This document shows, in pieces, positions 42,907 to 51,799 of a stretch of 64,000 nt of DNA (within the stretch, counting starts at the first letter, position 1; each line of letters opens with the position of its first letter). Below the pieces are notes generated by a model that made no database searches, was not told the DNA's origin, and saw nothing but the letters and a program-made list of their open reading frames with translations. Origin of the DNA: JBBDIX01 sp050486225 (GTDB taxonomy: Bacteria; Actinomycetota; Nitriliruptoria; Nitriliruptorales; Nitriliruptoraceae); NCBI GenBank assembly GCA_050486225.1, contig JBJHCV010000004.1, positions 1 through 64,000 on the forward strand. The letters run 5' to 3'. The position numbers and the translations under genes were made by a program.

Positions 42907-43863
42907 ATGGCAGAACGGATCGCAGCGATCCTCGGCACGCGCTACACGGACCTGAGCATCGAGGAGGAGGTCCTCGGGCCTCTCGACGTCGAGTTCCGGG
43001 TGTCCGACGGTGGCGACGCCGACGAGATCATCCGGGTCTGTGACGGCGCCGACATCGTCCTGGCAGGATCGCGGCCGCGTTTCGACGCGCACGTGCTCGA
43101 ACACCTCGAGGTGATCGGGATCGTGCGCTACGGCATCGGCGTCGACAGCATCGACCTGGACGCGGCGCGCGACAACGGCCTGTGGGTCGCCCGCGTGAGC
43201 GACTACGGCACCGAGGCGGTCGCCTTCCACGCGGTCACCATGGCGATGGCCGCCTTCCGTCGGCTCACCCAGGCGGACCGACACGTACGCGACGGCTCGT
43301 GGGGATTCACCCAGCTGCGTCCCCTGCACCTGCCCTCTGCGTCGACGGCAGGGGTGGTCGGCTACGGCCGCATCGGCCGCATGGCCGCCCGACAGCTGCG
43401 CGCACTCGGCTTCGACGTGCTCGCGCACGACCCGTACGTCGACGAGCCCGAGGAGGGCGTGACGCTCGAGGCCGACCTCGGTCGTCTGCTCGAACGCAGC
43501 GATGTGGTCAGCCTGCACCTGCCGGGTGGCGACGCGCTCATCGGCGCCGCAGAACTCGACCGGATGAAGGAGGGCAGCGTGATCGTGAACACCGCGCGCG
43601 GATCCCTCATCGACCAGTCAGCGCTCATCGCGGCCCTGCGGGCGGGACACCCCGCCGTTGCCTGCCTCGACGTCTACGAGTCGGAACCCGTCGACGTCAG
43701 CACGTTCTCCGACGTGCTCGACCACGTCGTGTTCACCCCCCACATGGCGTGGTACTCCGAGGAGTCCGAACGAGACATGCGCCACAAGACCGCGCTCGAG
43801 GCCGCTCGCCTGTTGCGCGGCGAGCCGCCCGTCGACGTCGTCGTCGACCCGACCCAGAGGTGA
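42907..43863 (+). CDS. D-isomer-specific 2-hydroxyacid dehydrogenase (SlcC candidate)
   Basis: 318-residue NAD-dependent dehydrogenase: Rossmann motif GYGRIG at 152-157, catalytic Arg231 in NTARGSLI, Glu in YESEP (258-260) and His279 in FTPHMAW. It belongs to the phosphoglycerate-dehydrogenase/C-terminal-binding-protein group. (S)-sulfolactate dehydrogenase SlcC is of this family, and a LacI-type operator shared with suyAB precedes the gene, so oxidation of a sulfolactate stereoisomer or related 2-hydroxyacid is a reasonable proposal. GGAGG upstream supports the ATG. First gene of an operon with the creatininase-family and Gfo/Idh/MocA genes. Confidence 0.85.
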   Translation: MAERIAAILGTRYTDLSIEEEVLGPLDVEFRVSDGGDADEIIRVCDGADIVLAGSRPRFDAHVLEHLEVIGIVRYGIGVDSIDLDAARDNGLWVARVSDYGTEAVAFHAVTMAMAAFRRLTQADRHVRDGSWGFTQLRPLHLPSASTAGVVGYGRIGRMAARQLRALGFDVLAHDPYVDEPEEGVTLEADLGRLLERSDVVSLHLPGGDALIGAAELDRMKEGSVIVNTARGSLIDQSALIAALRAGHPAVACLDVYESEPVDVSTFSDVLDHVVFTPHMAWYSEESERDMRHKTALEAARLLRGEPPVDVVVDPTQR

Positions 43864-43871
43864 CCCCCACG

Positions 43872-44630
43872 ATGAGCACACGCAACATCGCCGACCTGCC
43901 CGGACCGGACGTCGCTCGACTGATCGCCAACAACCCCGTCGCGGTCATCCCGCTCGGCAGCATCGAGCAGCACGGCCCGCACCTGCCGTCGGGTACCGAC
44001 ACGTACGCGGCCGAACTGGTTGCGGCCGCGCTGGCCGAGCGCCTCGATGCCCTGTACGTCCCGTTCGGGCCGTACGGCGTCACGCCGATCCACGCAGGAC
44101 ACCCCGGGACGATCAACCTGCGACGATCGACGTTCGAGGCCCTGCTCAACGACATCTGCGACGAACTCGCGTCCATGGGGGTCCAGACGGTCGTGCTCGT
44201 CAACTGGCACGAGGGCAACAACGCCTCGATGAACTCGGTCGCGACCGAGATCCAGGACACCCGCGGCACGACGTTCGTCGCCGTACAGGCCTGCTACACC
44301 GCCCAGCGCATCTACACTCCCGAGGGCGGTGAGCTCACCCACGGGGGCGGCATCGAGACCCTCGCGGTGATGGCCTACGACGCCGACCTCATCCGGTTCG
44401 AACGGGTCACCGAGCCCACGCGACCCGAGGGCGCGTTCGAGATGGACGAGATGCGGCGTTCCCACGAGGTCTACGGCTTCGTGACCGATGTGACCGCACT
44501 GGCCAACGACGGCTGGTTCGGCAACCCCGCGTGGGCGACCGCAGAGCGTGCCGCGACCTTCGCCGACGACGTCGCCGAGGCCGCGCTCGACCGCGTGCAA
44601 CTGGTCCTCGACGTGCAGTCGAACCGCTGA
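43872..44630 (+). CDS. creatininase family protein
   Basis: 252-residue metal-dependent amidohydrolase-type enzyme. Metal ligands visible: Glu32 and His34 in IEQHGPHLPSGTD with Asp43, and the Glu in HGGGIETLAVMAY; NWHEGNNAS carries a further conserved His/Glu pair. Members hydrolyse creatinine or other cyclic amides or N-formyl groups (MftE, FAPy deformylase). The substrate is unknown, but its position suggests a step in the same pathway as the dehydrogenase 8 nt upstream. Confidence 0.82.
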   Translation: MSTRNIADLPGPDVARLIANNPVAVIPLGSIEQHGPHLPSGTDTYAAELVAAALAERLDALYVPFGPYGVTPIHAGHPGTINLRRSTFEALLNDICDELASMGVQTVVLVNWHEGNNASMNSVATEIQDTRGTTFVAVQACYTAQRIYTPEGGELTHGGGIETLAVMAYDADLIRFERVTEPTRPEGAFEMDEMRRSHEVYGFVTDVTALANDGWFGNPAWATAERAATFADDVAEAALDRVQLVLDVQSNR

Positions 44631-44707
44631 CCCCAACGCTTCCGGCGCGACGCATCCCGTCACGTCGGTGATGACCACCCCCACTGAACAGACAAGGAAC
44701 CACAGAC

Positions 44708-45760
44708 ATGTCGGACAAGATCAGACTCGCATCCGTCGGCCTCGGCCGCTGGGCCCAGGTCCTCGCCAACGCACTGCAGCGCAGCGAGGTCGTGGAGATC
44801 AACTCCTGCTTCACTCGTGACGAGACGAAGCGCAACGAGTTCCAGGCGAAGTACGGCGTCCCGAAGCAGGCCGCCACGCTCGAGGAGCTCCTCGCCGACG
44901 ACGAGGTCGAGGGCGTCATCGTCACCACCCCCAACGACACCCACCTGCCCGTCATCACCCAGTGCCTCGAGGCCGGCAAGGCCGTGTACACCGAGAAGCC
45001 GATCTCGATGACCCTCTCCGACGGCGTCAGGATCGCGAACGCCGCACGCGACACGGGTCAGGTGTTCGCCGTCGGCCACAGCGCCAGGCGACTGTCGGGT
45101 TCCCGCGTCATGAAGCAGTGGATCGACGATGGAAGCATCGGCGGGGTGTCGATGGCGGAGGCGAACTTCTCCAACGAGCGCGCGCTCGAGCTCACTCCCA
45201 ACGACTGGCGCTGGTACGCGGACAAGGCCCCGGGTGGTCCGCTCATCCAGCTCGGCGTCCATCACGCGGACAACCTGCAGTACCTGATGGGACGCGTGGC
45301 GTCGGTGCGCACCGTGACCAAGCGGGTGTTCACCAAGGCCGAGGTCCCGGATGCCGTCATGACGATCCTCGAGTTCGAGTCGGGTGCTCTGGGCTACCTG
45401 GGCACGGGCTGGGCGTCGGCGTCGGTGTACTCCATCAATCTTCAGGGCACGAAGGCCAACCTGCGCTACGACGTCGACTTCACCTACTGGGACGACTCCG
45501 ACGTCACCGACCAGCACAGCACCCTGCTGGCGCAGCAGATGGGCCAGGCATCCCGCACACCCCTGGAGCTCCCGCCAACCGACATGTACCTGGAGCAGCT
45601 CGAGGAGTTCGCGAAGGCGATCCGCGGAGAGGCCGAGGTCGAGGTCGGTGGCAAGGAGGCCCTCGACGCGTTGGCGGTCGTGCACGCCGGCGTCGTGTCT
45701 GCTTCGCGCGACGGGGCGCCCGTGACACTCGATGAGGTCATCGGGGCCGCCGGGGCCTGA
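44708..45760 (+). CDS. Gfo/Idh/MocA family oxidoreductase
   Basis: 350-residue NAD(P)-dependent dehydrogenase: Rossmann GLGRWA at residues 11-16, the catalytic EKP (96-98) and the second-domain GGPLIQLGVHHADNLQYL (about 180-197, with His). Substrates in the family are sugars, inositols or amino-sugar acids. Third gene of the operator-2 operon, 77 nt after the creatininase gene with AAGGA before the ATG. Confidence 0.85.
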   Translation: MSDKIRLASVGLGRWAQVLANALQRSEVVEINSCFTRDETKRNEFQAKYGVPKQAATLEELLADDEVEGVIVTTPNDTHLPVITQCLEAGKAVYTEKPISMTLSDGVRIANAARDTGQVFAVGHSARRLSGSRVMKQWIDDGSIGGVSMAEANFSNERALELTPNDWRWYADKAPGGPLIQLGVHHADNLQYLMGRVASVRTVTKRVFTKAEVPDAVMTILEFESGALGYLGTGWASASVYSINLQGTKANLRYDVDFTYWDDSDVTDQHSTLLAQQMGQASRTPLELPPTDMYLEQLEEFAKAIRGEAEVEVGGKEALDALAVVHAGVVSASRDGAPVTLDEVIGAAGA

Positions 45761-45784
45761 CCGACCCGGACCCGCACCAGACAT

Positions 45785-45818
45785 CCGACGGCCACGTGCG
45801 CGCGCACGTGGCCGTCGG
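45785..45818. terminator. 34-nt perfect palindrome (terminator-like hairpin)
   Basis: A perfect inverted repeat with 17-nt arms (CCGACGGCCACGTGCGC and its complement) and no extra loop bases, 24 nt after the Gfo/Idh/MocA stop. As RNA it forms a very stable hairpin; there is no U-run. It probably ends or dampens the operon before the cupin gene. Two CACGTG hexamers also lie within it. Confidence 0.6.
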
Positions 45819-45855
45819 TGCACCGACACCTGCAGGACGGACGAAGGACCGAGCC

Positions 45856-46227
45856 GTGTACATCGTGAGGCGCGAACTGCTCCGTTTCGCCGACCTGCCC
45901 GGTCGCATCTCGGCGGATCCGTTCGCCGACGTCGACGCCGACGTCAGCGTTCGCATCGTGCGCATCGCGCCCGTGGACGTACGGCGGCCCCATCGCCACC
46001 CCCACTCCGCGGAGGTCGTCCACATCCTGTCCGGAACGGGCAGCGCCTGGCAGGACGGGACACGCCACCCGGTCGGGCCCGGCGACACCATCCTCGTCCC
46101 TCAGGGAGTCGCGCACGCCACGCTGGCAGACCCGGGAAGCGAACTCGAGATGCTGTGCTTCTTCGCTCATCCCCAGCTGTCGGAGAACATCGAGGAGCTC
46201 GACGGTCCGGAGCTCACCACCCCGTAG
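45856..46227 (+). CDS. cupin domain protein
   Basis: 123 residues forming one cupin barrel: motif 1 PHRHPHSAEVVHILSGTG (about 41-58, metal-binding His/His/Glu) and motif 2 PGDTILVPQGVAHATL (about 72-87, His). The metal site is complete. Small cupins act as isomerases, dioxygenases or sugar-acid lyases or as ligand sensors; the role here is unknown. GTG start with GAAGGA upstream. It ends 24 nt before the convergent triple-RidA gene. Confidence 0.8.
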   Translation: MYIVRRELLRFADLPGRISADPFADVDADVSVRIVRIAPVDVRRPHRHPHSAEVVHILSGTGSAWQDGTRHPVGPGDTILVPQGVAHATLADPGSELEMLCFFAHPQLSENIEELDGPELTTP

Positions 46228-46251
46228 ACCGAACCGCTCTGGGGACGAGCC

Positions 46252-47520
46252 TCAGGCGTGCGCTGCCCAGCAGTCGACCATGAGCGTCGCGTGCCTCACC
46301 GGGAGCGGCGCACTGACCTGGATCGCGCTGAGGGGAACCGGACGTCCGTCGAGGCGTTCGCTCCACACACGCAGCCCCTCGCGCAGGTCACGGAGATCCG
46401 TGTGGTGGTGGACGATCCGCAGCAGGTGCTCGAGTCCCAGTCCGTGGCGCTGCAGTTCCTCCTCGACACGGTCGACGACGAGGGACGCCTGTTCGCGAGC
46501 CGATGACCGCAGTGCGGAGTCCGCCCGCGCCCGGCTCACGCTCGCCGGGACCCGCGCACCGCCCCACGGATGCATTCCCGACAGGAACACCAGGTCACCC
46601 GCCCGGACACTCGAGGGATCTCCCGGGAACAGTCCGTGGTCGTCGCGAGGCTCGCGTCGCTCGACGTCGACATGGTCCTGGACACCCACCATGTTGATCT
46701 CGATCAGCGCCGGACGGAGTCCGAGTTCGAGGCACGGCACGACGGTTCGGGCAGGTGGCGTACCTCCGAAGTGGTCGTTCCAGAGGTCGCTGACGTAGGG
46801 CATGTCCGCGATGTCCCGGACGAACAGGCTCGATGCCACGATCCCGTCCGGAGCGACGCCTGCCGACTCGGCGAGATCTCGCATGTAGGCGAGCACGTGT
46901 CGTGTCTGGAGCAGGAGTTCGTGGAACCCCCACGCGTGCTGGGGATGGCGGGTCGCGTCGGCGGCGATGCCCTCGGTGGGACGGTGCGGGAGTTGACCGG
47001 AGAAGAACACCAGCCCGTCCACCTCGAGTGCGGGCGCCCAGCCGGACGCCTCCCTTGCCGGCGAGTTCGGGTCGAGGATCGGGCGGCGGGCCGGTCGCCC
47101 GTCGACCGCGAGTGCATCGACACTGACGGTGCAGGAGGGCGAGATGGTGCCCTCCACGACGATCGACGTGCTCGGAGGGACGTGAGGCGTGAACAGGCCT
47201 CGCCGCGCGGCCTGGTGGGCGGGCACCGCGCTGGCACTCGGGTAGTACTGGTCGACCCTGACCACGTCGGCCAGGTCCAGCCCCACCCGTTCCAGTCCCT
47301 CGCGCAACCCGGCGAAGATCGCCTGGGTCTCCCGCCCGGTCGCAGGCACCTCCTGCCTGGGGTCGTCGACACCACACGGGCCGACGTCCGTACCGCTGTC
47401 GGCGCCAGGCGCCGCCAGAGCCGTCACGCCCTGCGCGGACACCCACCGACCAACCCGGCCGATGACGGACCGGGACATGCCCGGCTCGAGTTCCGTGGTG
47501 ACGATCGACTCGTGCGTCAT
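46252..47520 (-). CDS. triple RidA/YjgF-domain fusion protein
   Basis: 422 residues with three RidA-like domains: about 1-135 (VSAQGVT...IFAGLREGLERVGLDLADVVRVDQYYPS), 150-285 (LVFFSGQLPHRP...DGIVASSLFVRDIADMP) and 300-422 (LVFLSGMHPWGG...LLRIVHHHTDLRD). Free-standing RidA proteins are ~130 residues, form trimers and hydrolyse reactive enamines and imines from PLP enzymes or oxidases; a three-domain chain could fold as a covalent trimer. Whether each domain keeps the RidA active-site Arg is not clear from reading. GGAGG precedes the ATG. Confidence 0.78.
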   Translation of the reverse strand: MTHESIVTTELEPGMSRSVIGRVGRWVSAQGVTALAAPGADSGTDVGPCGVDDPRQEVPATGRETQAIFAGLREGLERVGLDLADVVRVDQYYPSASAVPAHQAARRGLFTPHVPPSTSIVVEGTISPSCTVSVDALAVDGRPARRPILDPNSPAREASGWAPALEVDGLVFFSGQLPHRPTEGIAADATRHPQHAWGFHELLLQTRHVLAYMRDLAESAGVAPDGIVASSLFVRDIADMPYVSDLWNDHFGGTPPARTVVPCLELGLRPALIEINMVGVQDHVDVERREPRDDHGLFPGDPSSVRAGDLVFLSGMHPWGGARVPASVSRARADSALRSSAREQASLVVDRVEEELQRHGLGLEHLLRIVHHHTDLRDLREGLRVWSERLDGRPVPLSAIQVSAPLPVRHATLMVDCWAAHA

Positions 47521-47657
47521 GGTGACCTCCGCCGGGCCCTGCCGTCGACCCTCACCGACCCTAGTTGCCACGCGACTGCCGCGAGAGGCAGACCCGGCGC
47601 CAGCGACCAGCCCTGCCCGGCTCGAACGACGTTCGGTGCACATGGTGAGCACCCTCG

Positions 47658-47687
47658 TGGACAGGGATTTCTGCCGGCTGTTAGGTT
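47658..47687 (+). promoter_or_regulatory. candidate promoter in the RidA divergent gap
   Basis: The 304-nt gap between the two divergent RidA genes (47521-47824) holds no gene. TGGACA (47658-47663), an 18-nt spacer and TAGGTT (47682-47687) form a possible promoter toward the 47825 gene. A CGAAC-GAC-GTTCG inverted repeat (47623-47635) just upstream could be a regulator site, but it differs from the LacI decamer. Confidence 0.35.
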
Positions 47688-47824
47688 CCGTGGCGCACGT
47701 CGCGTGCAGTGGCCGACGAGCGATCCCGGTTCGTTCCGACCGGGTCCGCCCCGAGGCCGGACCACGCCGAGGTACTGACGTCCGTCAGCCCGGCCACCAA
47801 CTGACCCGGGAGGTCACTCGACTC

Positions 47825-48247
47825 ATGATGCCCACAGCCGTGGAGACGCAGGACTCCAACGCAGCCATGCCCTATCCCCCTGCCGTCCGGGTGGAGGCCG
47901 GGTGCACACTCCTCTTCGTGTCGGGCGCGACGGCGATGCCGCTGTACCACGAGCACCCGCACATCCCCGAGGAGGAGGCCCTGGTCCCCAACGACATCGA
48001 GGAGCAGACTCACCTCGTGATGAACAGCCTCAAGGAGTCGCTCGACGCACAGGGCGCCACGTGGGAGAACGTCGTCAGCATGACGCGGTACCACACCGAC
48101 ATGCGTGAGATGCCCGTGGTGGGCCGCATCGTCCGTGAGTACCTGGGCGACTGGCGACCGGCGAGCACGACGATCTGCGTCAACAACCTGAGCTCCCCGG
48201 GTGCCCGACTCGAGATCGACATGGTCGTCGCCATCCCCCCGCAGTGA
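47825..48247 (+). CDS. RidA family protein
   Basis: 140 residues of the RidA/YjgF family (LLFVSGATAMPLYHEHPHIPEEE...IEEQTHLVMNSLKESLDAQGATWENVVSMTRYHTDM...LEIDMVVAIPPQ). The segment after the first strand is longer than usual and His-rich. Probably an enamine/imine deaminase or ligand-binding relative. ATGATG start; GGGAGG lies 11 nt upstream, a longer than ideal distance. It precedes the YtcJ-like amidohydrolase by 29 nt. Confidence 0.8.
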   Translation: MMPTAVETQDSNAAMPYPPAVRVEAGCTLLFVSGATAMPLYHEHPHIPEEEALVPNDIEEQTHLVMNSLKESLDAQGATWENVVSMTRYHTDMREMPVVGRIVREYLGDWRPASTTICVNNLSSPGARLEIDMVVAIPPQ

Positions 48248-48276
48248 TCTCTCGCGCGTGACGACAGGACGGTCTC

Positions 48277-49914
48277 GTGGACACCCCGCATGCCCCTGAC
48301 CTCGTGCTGGTCAACGGTGCCATCACCACGCTCGCCTCGGATGGCGTGACGCCTCCCGAGGTCGCGGCGATCGCCATCCGCCACGGGCGCGTCGTGTGGA
48401 CCGGCGACTCCGATGCGGCGTCGGAGTTCGTGGGGCCGGCAACTCAGGTGATCGACCTCGGCGGGCGGCGAGTCATCCCCGGCATCGTGGACGCCCACGT
48501 GCACTTCGTCCGTGCGGGTCTCACCTGGAAGGACGAGGTTCGCTGGGGAACCACGACGAGCCTCGAGCAGGGCCTGGCCCAGATCGCGGACCGGGCCCGC
48601 TCGACACCTGCTGGATCGTGGATCCGGGTCATGGGCGGGTGGCACCCGAGCCAGTTCCCCGAGGGTCGGGGACCGACACAGGAGGAGCTCGACGCGGTCG
48701 CGCCGGACCATCCGGTCCTCGTCCAGTTCCTGTACGAGTGGGGTCTGCTGAACACCGTCGGACGTGAGCTGATCGACTGGAGGACGGCGGACGAGTTCGG
48801 TGTCGATCCGTCGACGATCGACACCGACGAGTCAGGTGACCCCGTCGGGGTCGTCAGGACGTCGCCGTCTCTGCGCTGGCTCCAGTCGCAGCTGACGTTC
48901 CCCGACCTCGATGGTCAGGTCGACTCGACCGCGACCGCCGCCACGGAGTTCCTGTCACTCGGCGTGACGGGTCTGATCGACGGCGGTGGAGCGAACACGG
49001 GCCCGGACAAGTACGACGCGGTGTACGAGGCGTGGCGTCAGGGGCGACTGCCACTGAGGGTGCGCACCACCGTGCACACCTCGAAGGCCGGTGACGAGGA
49101 ACAGGACATCGCCGGATTCCTCCGCTACTCACACGCCCGGCAGGGAGACGAGTTCCTCCGGGTCCTCGGCATCGGCGAGACCATCCTCTACCCCACCCAC
49201 GACGACTTCGGACGCCCGGCACAACTGACGCCGGAGAACCGCGACCGACTGCGCTGGGTCTTCGACCTCTGCGCGCGCAGACGTTGGACCGTGCAGATGC
49301 ACATGATGCGCCCCGACACCCTGGACGCGGTGCTGCCCATGTGGCAGGAGGCGCACGCCGAGCATGGCATCGCGGACCTTCGGTGGGCGATCGTCCATGG
49401 CACGGGCCTCACGTCGCGCCACGTCCCGGTGCTTCGCGAACTCGGTGTGGGTGTGATCACGGAGGCGCTCCTGCGCCTGTCCGGGGACGACGCCCTCGAG
49501 TACTGGAGCGCGGACGACCTCGCCTTCGCGCCGCCGATCCACGAACTCCGCGCGGCTGGTGTCCCTGTCGCCGTGGGTTCTGACGGGCTCCGCGTGTCCA
49601 ACTACAACCCGTTCGCGACCCTCCAGTGGCTCGTCACCGGCCACGCGCTCTCGGGTCGGCGCATCTGGGACGAGGACAACGTCCTCGACCGACACACCGC
49701 GCTGGAACTTGCCTGCGCGCAGGGACCTTGGTTCTCGTTCGAGGACCACGACCGGGGTCGCATCCAACCGGGCCTGCTCGCGGACCTGTCCGTGCTGTCG
49801 GAGGACTACTTCGCCCTCCCACCCGACGAACTCCCCCGCATCAGGTCTGAACTCACCCTCGTCGGCGGCGTGGCGAGGTGGAGTGGTGAGGCCTTCGCCG
49901 GTGCCCTGGCCTGA
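48277..49914 (+). CDS. YtcJ-like metal-dependent amidohydrolase
   Basis: 545 residues with an amidohydrolase_3 barrel: HVH metal site in PGIVDAHVHFVRAG (about 73-76), long YtcJ-type insertions, WTVQMHMM and IVHGTG histidines, and SDGLRVSNYNPF as the final Asp (about 429). YtcJ-type enzymes hydrolyse amide bonds in N-acyl or N-formyl compounds, mostly of unknown identity. It could release an amine or amino acid for the catabolic region. GTG start. Confidence 0.82.
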   Translation: MDTPHAPDLVLVNGAITTLASDGVTPPEVAAIAIRHGRVVWTGDSDAASEFVGPATQVIDLGGRRVIPGIVDAHVHFVRAGLTWKDEVRWGTTTSLEQGLAQIADRARSTPAGSWIRVMGGWHPSQFPEGRGPTQEELDAVAPDHPVLVQFLYEWGLLNTVGRELIDWRTADEFGVDPSTIDTDESGDPVGVVRTSPSLRWLQSQLTFPDLDGQVDSTATAATEFLSLGVTGLIDGGGANTGPDKYDAVYEAWRQGRLPLRVRTTVHTSKAGDEEQDIAGFLRYSHARQGDEFLRVLGIGETILYPTHDDFGRPAQLTPENRDRLRWVFDLCARRRWTVQMHMMRPDTLDAVLPMWQEAHAEHGIADLRWAIVHGTGLTSRHVPVLRELGVGVITEALLRLSGDDALEYWSADDLAFAPPIHELRAAGVPVAVGSDGLRVSNYNPFATLQWLVTGHALSGRRIWDEDNVLDRHTALELACAQGPWFSFEDHDRGRIQPGLLADLSVLSEDYFALPPDELPRIRSELTLVGGVARWSGEAFAGALA

Positions 49915-49999
49915 CGACGCACGGACGACTCACCCCCAACGTCGGTCCACGGGCGTCGAGGTGAGTGCCGCGAAGTGAGTCCCGGACGTACCCGCCACG

Positions 50000-50815
50000 T
50001 CATTCGTCGACGTGCGGCGCCTCCCGAACGACGCGGTCAGATCCCATCACCAGGTTCCACACGTGGCGACGCAGGTTCTGGAACTCCGGACTGGCAACGG
50101 TCTCTGCGTCGCGCGGCCTGGGGATCGGCACGTCGACGATCTCGTGGATGCGGCTCGGACTGCCCATCATCACGATGATGCGGTCACCCATGAGCACCGC
50201 CTCCTCGATGGAGTGGGTGACGAAGACCATCGTGACCGGGTGTGCCTCCCAGATGTTGAGCATCTCGTACTGCAGGAGTTCCCGCGTCTGCGCATCGAGG
50301 GCGCCGAAGGGCTCGTCCATGAGCATGACGCGCGGTTCGACGGCCAGCGCGCGAGCGAGCCCGACCCGCTGTTGCATGCCCCCCGACAACTGGAAGGGAT
50401 ACGCGGACTCGCGCCCACGCAGCCCCACCATGTCGATGAACCGCTGCGCAGCCGCCTCCACCCGGCTCTTCGGGTTCCCGCGCACCATGAGCCCATATCC
50501 CGCATTTCCCATGACGGTCTTCCACGGGAAGAGGCCGAAGTCCTGGAACACCATCGCGACGCTCTGGCGAGGTCCCGTGATGGGTTCGCCATCGACGATG
50601 ACGTCGCCCTCGTCCGGCTGCACCAGCCCGTTGATGCAGCGCAGCAGCGTCGTCTTCCCGCAGCCTGACGGCCCGACGATCGAGACGATCTCGCGGGGGC
50701 GGATCTCCAGGTCGATGTCCCGGAAGACACACAGGTCCCCGTAGTACTTGGCCAGCCCCTCGAGGCGAATGCTGCCCTGCTCCGTGGCGACCTGCGTGCC
50801 TTCGACCGTGCTCAT
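50000..50815 (-). CDS. ABC transporter ATP-binding protein (nitrate/sulfonate/taurine type)
   Basis: 271-residue ATPase: Walker A GPSGCGKTT (48-56), signature LSGGMQQRVGLARAL (about 142), Walker B MLMDEPFGALD and switch His in THSIEEAV. Similar to TauB/SsuB/NrtD. Last gene of a four-gene importer: lipoprotein binding protein (52777) - permease (51800) - permease (50881) - ATPase, all on the minus strand. Confidence 0.92.
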   Translation of the reverse strand: MSTVEGTQVATEQGSIRLEGLAKYYGDLCVFRDIDLEIRPREIVSIVGPSGCGKTTLLRCINGLVQPDEGDVIVDGEPITGPRQSVAMVFQDFGLFPWKTVMGNAGYGLMVRGNPKSRVEAAAQRFIDMVGLRGRESAYPFQLSGGMQQRVGLARALAVEPRVMLMDEPFGALDAQTRELLQYEMLNIWEAHPVTMVFVTHSIEEAVLMGDRIIVMMGSPSRIHEIVDVPIPRPRDAETVASPEFQNLRRHVWNLVMGSDRVVREAPHVDE

Positions 50816-50880
50816 CCTCTGGACCTCCTGGGGACCTGCCGACGACGTCGCGGGCGTCAGACGCCCGGACCCACCGGGAA

Positions 50881-51744
50881 CTACACGTGGCCGTACCACG
50901 GGAAGAGGCGACGCACCAACTGCTCGGTCCCGATCGTGAGCACCAGTCCCACGATCGTCAGCAGGGACACGCTCACGATGGCCTCGTTGAGGCGGAAGAG
51001 CCTCGTCAGGTCCATCATGTGGTAGCCGATCCCGGGGACCGTGGCCAGGAACTCGACGATGACCGCCGCGACGAGGCACCGGCCCGACGACAGTCGCCAG
51101 CCAGCAATCAGATACGGCAGGGACGCCGGGGCGGCGATCCCGAACCAGACGTCGCGCCGACGTGCCCCGAAGGAGGCGGCCGGCTCCAGGTACTTCTTCG
51201 ACACGGAGCGGCTGCCGTCCCACGCACCGATGGCCATCGGTGGGAACGCCGCGAAGATGATCAGTGCGAGTCTCGTCTGGGCGTTGAACCCGAACCACAG
51301 GGTGAAGATCGGCAGCACGGCGAGCATCGGCGTGGCGTACAGGCCATTGACGAACGGTCCGACGCTGTCCGCCAGCCACTGGATGCGACCGAGCAGCATG
51401 CCACTGACGACGCCCACCGTGCAGCCGACGGTCATGCCGACCATCACCGCCGACAGCGTGTCGAAGAAGTGACCCCACATGACGGTGTCGTTGAGCAGGA
51501 TCCCGGGAGCCACGGCCAGCACACCACGCGGCGTCGCCATGTAGTGCGGACCCCACAGGGCAGCACCGATCTCCCACAGCACGCCCACACAGATGAAGGT
51601 GACCAGGTGGACCTTCCAGGTGGAACTCCGCCAGAACCGCAGGCCCACCCGACCGGCCGATCGGCCGACGCGTGGACGCTCGCCCGGGCCGGGCACCGTG
51701 TCGGCGTCACGGGCCACAGGAGCCACTTCGAGTCGATCCGTCAT
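50881..51744 (-). CDS. ABC transporter permease (nitrate/sulfonate/taurine type)
   Basis: 287 residues with about six membrane helices and the inner-membrane coupling loop of the BPD_transp_1 family (AASFGARRRDVWFGIAAPASLPYLIAGWRL, about 205-235), which contacts the ATPase. The protein has an extended charged N-terminus (residues 1-42). Partner of the 51800-52612 permease; a heteromeric pore is likely. Confidence 0.88.
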   Translation of the reverse strand: MTDRLEVAPVARDADTVPGPGERPRVGRSAGRVGLRFWRSSTWKVHLVTFICVGVLWEIGAALWGPHYMATPRGVLAVAPGILLNDTVMWGHFFDTLSAVMVGMTVGCTVGVVSGMLLGRIQWLADSVGPFVNGLYATPMLAVLPIFTLWFGFNAQTRLALIIFAAFPPMAIGAWDGSRSVSKKYLEPAASFGARRRDVWFGIAAPASLPYLIAGWRLSSGRCLVAAVIVEFLATVPGIGYHMMDLTRLFRLNEAIVSVSLLTIVGLVLTIGTEQLVRRLFPWYGHV

Positions 51745-51799
51745 GATGTGCCGCCTTCTGTCACGTGCCCACCTGCGCCGGGCTCCTGTCGTCGAGGCA

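Noticed and set aside
47623..47635. CGAAC-GAC-GTTCG inverted repeat as a fourth LacI operator
   Set aside because: Spacing and core differ from CAAACGTTTG; it may be an operator for another protein but there is no support.
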